Of a stretch of 64,000 nucleotides of DNA, positions 59,978 through 64,000 are shown piece after piece. The translations under genes and the position numbers were made by a program. Source of the DNA: Carya illinoinensis. Lineage: Eukaryota > Streptophyta > Magnoliopsida > Fagales > Juglandaceae. The notes beneath the pieces were generated by a model. It did no database searches, was not told the origin of the DNA, and saw only the letters and a program-made list of their open reading frames with translations. The DNA lies in the NCBI RefSeq assembly GCF_018687715.1, contig NC_056758.1, positions 23,168,501-23,232,500 on the forward strand, given 5' to 3'. Position 1 is the stretch's first letter. Every line of letters starts with the position of its first letter.

Positions 59978-61911
59978 TGTGATGACCCATTTTTACGTGT
60001 ATTTTCACTGAATGAGTTTTTTAATTTAATTAATATATTAGTTATTTTATTTTAAATTATTTTATTTTAATTGGTTTTATTTTATTTGATGTGGTGTTTA
60101 ATTTATTTTAGTCGTTTTACGGTTTTTAAAATCGTTTTCGGCAGATCAATTTTTGGATTTCGGAAGTGAGGATTGGACCTAATTTCTTTTCTTTTCTCTT
60201 TTTCTCTTTTTCCTGTTTCCTTTTTTCCTTTTCTTCTTTTCTTTTTCTTTCTTTTTCTTTTCCTGTTTTCGTAAGCTCTCTCCCTCTCCTTCCCGTCGCC
60301 GCCCAGCTGCCAGCCCCAACCCACTGCCGTCCGACCGGCGTGGCCAACACCACTCTCACCAAAAAATCCCCCTCTGGCCGGTGATCACCCCCACCAATTT
60401 CTAGCTCCATCCGTGCCGCTGATCACTGCCTACAGCCCCTCCTTTCCGCACTGTTTTGAGCCGTTTTCGGCGCCGTCTCTCCACCTTCGACCACCACCTC
60501 TTCACAGCTTCTTCGCCTACCTCTTGCCATCCTAACCCACCTATTTTCAGCCCCGATCCGTTGCCGGAGCAGCTTCCACGAGCTCAACTCCGATTTGGCC
60601 TTTTCCGCTTCCACTGCCACTCGTGGCCAAAGCTCACTTCCTTTAACTTCATAAACATCTCAAGGCCATTCCCTATCAATTTCGTGTCATGGTTTGTCCC
60701 CGTTCGAAAGTAGGTAATTTATTACCCACGGCCATAGTGTAAAATACACTGTTACGTTGCTTTTTCTCCACCGTTTGCAACGTCGTAAGCTTTCAAAAAA
60801 TACCTTATAGCGTTGTAAGTATTTTCCAAACTCTACTTTTAGATTTAAATATATTTTCTCTTATAATAAATTATTGGATTGGTTGGTTGATTCCGGACTG
60901 AGTTCGAAGAATTCGGGCGTCGGATGGATTGAGGACGGAGTTGTTGGGTTGATGTTGATATTTGTTTGAGATATTTGTGCCTTGATGTTTGCATTATATA
61001 GTGCACGCATGTTCATGTTTAAAAAGGGAAAACCGGGTTTTTCGTATAGTTGCATGCATGTACACGTGTTTGTAAAATGGAAACTGGGCTTGTAAGCGAG
61101 AAATGATTTATGGTATATGTGAACGGTTGGACTAACTGGTTCGAGTCAGAGGTGCGTGTAGGGATGGTGGTAAGCAGGGACAGTGGTAGAATCTCGCCTG
61201 TGATTCCCGCATACGGTGCACACGTAGGGATGGTGATAAGCACGGATAGTGGTAGAATCCCGCCTGTGATTCCCGCCTACGGTGCACGCGTAGGGACGGT
61301 GGCGAAAAAGGATGGTGGTAGAGTCTCGCCTGTGATTCCCACCTACAGTGCTCTGACGGTTTGGTTTTTGGGGCCATTATCGGGGATAATGGTGAGGTTA
61401 TGTTTAAAGAATACGTTTTTGGGCCAAAATGGGATTTTGGCGTGCGTGGAAAAATGTGGTTTTATGGGATATGCGCATTTGCATTCTTTCATGCATATTG
61501 TTTGAGTTTTAATGTATTTTTATCTTGTGATGTTTGGATCTTTACTTACCTACGGCACCATTTTTGGTACTGTAGATTTTGGTGCAGAGATCATGGAGGA
61601 AGAGAAGGAGGCTGAGCCCGAGGAAGCAGCTCTGCCGGAGTTTTGGTTTGGAAGTTATGCTTTGTAGTTTGGTTTGAAACAATATTTGTATCTCGTAATA
61701 TTTTATTATGTATTTTTTGAACGGCTTTGTATTAAACAATAAAAATTATGGTACTTAGTTTATGACTTTGCAATCCACTGCGTATTTCTTCGTGCACATT
61801 TGTTGCTTATACACACACTTGGCACTTGGCAATAGGGTGGTGACCTGTGATATCACCATCCGGACATCTCGATTTTCCCGTGTCAGTACGTGGAGATTTG
61901 GAGGCGTCACA
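59978..61911 (+). mobile_element. Solo LTR L10 (family L, 66-bp-repeat subtype) nested in LTR D
   Basis: Runs from TGTGATGACCC to GGCGTCACA, flanked by CATTT (59973-59977) and CGTTT (61912-61916), an imperfect duplication with one CpG-type change. Contains a C/T tract, the twin palindromes (decayed, near 60710-60752), three 66-bp repeats and one hairpin CCATTATC/GATAATGG (61374-61392). Confidence 0.85.
61160..61357 (+). repeat. 66-bp tandem repeat, three units, in LTR L10
   Basis: Units start at 61160, 61226 and 61292. The length is a multiple of three, and an open frame of 131 codons (61110-61505) crosses all units as 22-residue repeats of the type VGMVVSRDSGRISPVIPAYG. Degraded relatives lie in L3 at about 21500-21660. 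Confidence 0.75.
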
Positions 61912-63700
61912 CGTTTGGTTGGTCAAAAGTATTTTTAACCATGGAAATGTCATTCAGGCGTGAAACTGAAGAGTATGTTATGTTTTGGAATTTTTGACCA
62001 AGCTAATGGACATATCTTGGTCCGAAACTTTTATGGAGTGTTTTTAGAATGTGTTTAAGAGTGTTCATTGAAGTTTTATTGCATGAATAAAGCTTTCGAT
62101 AATAGATTTTCTTAGATCTAGAAACTTGAAAACTGGAAGTGGAAAAACAGTTTTTATTTGGAGAAAGTTTGAATATTTTGTGGTTTGATCTTACTCTAAT
62201 GGCTTTTATATTTTTATATGATGATTATAAGTCTCTCATTTTCATGTTAGGATGTTATTTTGAAGATATTTAGCCTTAGTTTCAATGATAAAATTTTTCT
62301 ATGTAAGAGAATTTCGGTTAGGCCTAAGATTTGATTTTTTGGGTTAGATCCATGTTTTATTGAGTTTTAGCCATGTGATTTTAAGTTTGATGGTTGGATA
62401 TTCTTTAGGACACATTTTAAAACCATGTGATGCTTTATTTCAAAGATCTCACCTACTTAAGCCATTGATCAAGAGATTTATCAAAGCTAGTTGAGGAAAA
62501 ACTTTCTGTTTGTGGACTAAGTGTAAAACCAAAATCTCCAAGTGTTATTTTATGACTTTGGTGACTTTATTTTGATAATTTAAAGCATGGTTGATCTTCG
62601 AATGATGTTATGAATATGTTAGAAGTAAGATTTGAATTTTTTGGAATTCTTGGAGATGCTTTGATTTAGGGTCAAAGCTTATGACTCAAGTGTTTGGATC
62701 TTTTTACAAAAGGTTTGGTGTTGATTATTAGCTTTTTCTAAATGTATGTTTTAAGTATGGTTTTAAACTTAATTGAAAGTTGGAAGGAATTGCAACAAAA
62801 ATCAAGAGAAATTGCCTATGGATGTTTTGGCCATAGCGTATTTTCCATAGTTGTGATTTGTTTTAAATTTTCTGACTTGATATTTGAGTTTAGAACAAAA
62901 TTTATACGAGGAATGTAAATTTTGGAAATTTTTGAAGTTAGGATGTGAAATCCTTAAGTTAAGGGTAAAGTTGTCATTTTTCCACATGTAGAGGGTAAAA
63001 TGGTAATTTTACTCTAAGTTAGCTTGCTTTCATGCTTCCAATTGTTATTAATTAAATTTCTAACTTTTAGAATACCCTCTTACAGTTTCTCATATTTTGC
63101 ACTTTATTTTCGTAGAACGCAAGGATCGAGGTAAGTTACCTTCTAACTTACTATCAGTTTACTGCATATGTATGATGGGTAAGGGAACTACAACTTATGT
63201 ATGTATGTTATCATATATGCTATGCCATACCACATTATTACATGTTTATCTGTTATGTATGATTTATTCTGTCATGAATATTTATCTGTTACACAATCTA
63301 TTCTGTCATGTATTGCTATATGTTATAAGTATGCCATGTTAAGTATGTCATATGTTACATGTATGCCATATAATGTAATATTCACCATTGCAAGTATGTC
63401 ATGCTAAGTAAAGAAGTCAGATTAAGTTTATGTTAAGTTAAGTTTCAGATCACGTTCATGTTAAGTTATTCATGTCAATCACGACCTTAAGTGCTAGGAT
63501 GGGGTAATATCCTAGTGGAACTCCTTTTTTCACACTGGAGTGTCTAAATAGGTGTGAAATTCCCTAGGTTGATGAAGTACAGTCAACAGGTTGCGAATGC
63601 AGCCTAATTAACTAGTCACCGGAGCACGCTAGGCACTAATGCTGATGGTGCCATATTTTATTTTATGTGTGTTCACAGCAAGTGTGGCACAAACAATTCA

Positions 63701-63828
63701 TGGGGCCACAACAACTGTTGAGCATGAAGTATGGGGCCACAATAACTGTGGAGCATACACTACGTGAGACACAGCAATTGTGACACGTAGAATACATGGG
63801 GCCACAACAACTGTGGAGTACGTATTAA
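63701..63828 (+). repeat. 32-bp tandem repeat, four units, in LTR D
   Basis: Units begin at 63701, 63732, 63765 and 63797 with TGGGGCCACAACAACTGT and variants; the third is the most diverged. Confidence 0.7.
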
Positions 63829-64000
63829 CGCACTCACAACTGGTATAGATACCTGTGTTGTGATGAGGTAATCGGCAGGGACACACGGCTCAAGGGGACC
63901 TGTGTAGCACCTATATGGTCACGTTATTAATTAAGTCAATTGAGCAAGAGTAGTTTATGTCAAGAAGTTAAGAATAAGCAATCATGGTGACCCCATGAGA

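Larger units (their letters stand above)
58535..64000 (+). mobile_element. Long LTR of family D, running off the window
   Basis: Starts TGTAACAGCCCAC after the polypurine tract. Without the nested L10 at least 3.5 kb are present and the 3' end is not reached. At 63479-63580 it has a module related to the one in family L LTRs (CACGACC.TAAG, GGATGGGGTA, GTGGAACTCC), and at 63701-63828 a 32-bp tandem repeat. No coding sequence is seen; the 81-aa frame at 63097 is in ATG-rich simple DNA. Confidence 0.65.

Noticed and set aside
63097..63407. Two overlapping frames rich in Met, Tyr and Cys
   Set aside because: They lie in the ATGT/TATG-rich part of LTR D with no domain or conservation evidence.
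63701..63828. CRISPR-like array
   Set aside because: Units are contiguous, diverged tandem repeats without unique spacers, in a plant LTR.

Overview
The window looks like nuclear heterochromatin of a flowering plant, probably a eudicot. I recognise no intact host gene, tRNA, rRNA or CRISPR array. Almost everything is LTR retrotransposon, plus one truncated LINE. The plant assignment rests on primer sites matching initiator Met-tRNA and Asp-tRNA, on chromovirus (Tekay/Del-like) and Athila-like protein motifs, and on long AT-rich LTRs. The species cannot be told.

Four main families occur. Family L is a Ty3/gypsy chromovirus with 2.1-2.4 kb LTRs (TGTGA...TCACA). It exists as a gag-pol form (3725-4829 and 28896-35685) and as a non-coding 'LARD' form with the same LTR, primer site and polypurine tract (complete at 46128-53992; fragments at 1-1297, 27638-28895 and 37665-44460). 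Family A is Athila-like (LTR TGATTGAG...TGAGTCA, Asp-tRNA primer site): internal sequence at 4831-11460 and 35686-37667, and LTRs at 6636, 18264, 30806 and 38085, with a relative at 21765. Family G (13840-16410) and family D (57081-64000) are further gypsy-type elements. A LINE remnant lies at 16430-17935.

Layout. 1-13816: LARD 3' end, LTR L1, chromovirus primer site and gag, an antisense Athila block, the chromovirus 3' end, LTR L2. 13817-17992: inverted family G remnants, then the LINE. 17993-28895: a minus-strand LARD 3' end whose LTR is split by two other LTRs, one of which is itself split by a solo LTR. 28896-37667: truncated L LTR, chromovirus gag-pol with stop codons, Athila gag-pro in antisense. 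37665-54494: a minus-strand LARD copy carrying two solo LTRs, with its 5' LTR split by a complete younger LARD. 54495-64000: diverged LTR remnants, then family D with its long LTR split by solo LTR L10.

Insertion order can be read from 5-bp target duplications (CTCAG, CATGC, AGTGT, CAAGT, TCAAT, GTACA; imperfect ATACA/ATACG and CATTT/CGTTT). None of the visible polyproteins is intact, so any present activity would depend on proteins supplied from elsewhere. The most unusual signal is inside the family L LTRs: a series of 8-9 bp hairpins with 3-nt loops and two adjacent palindromes, whose arms change together between copies, together with a conserved acidic micro-ORF and exchangeable LTR midsections.
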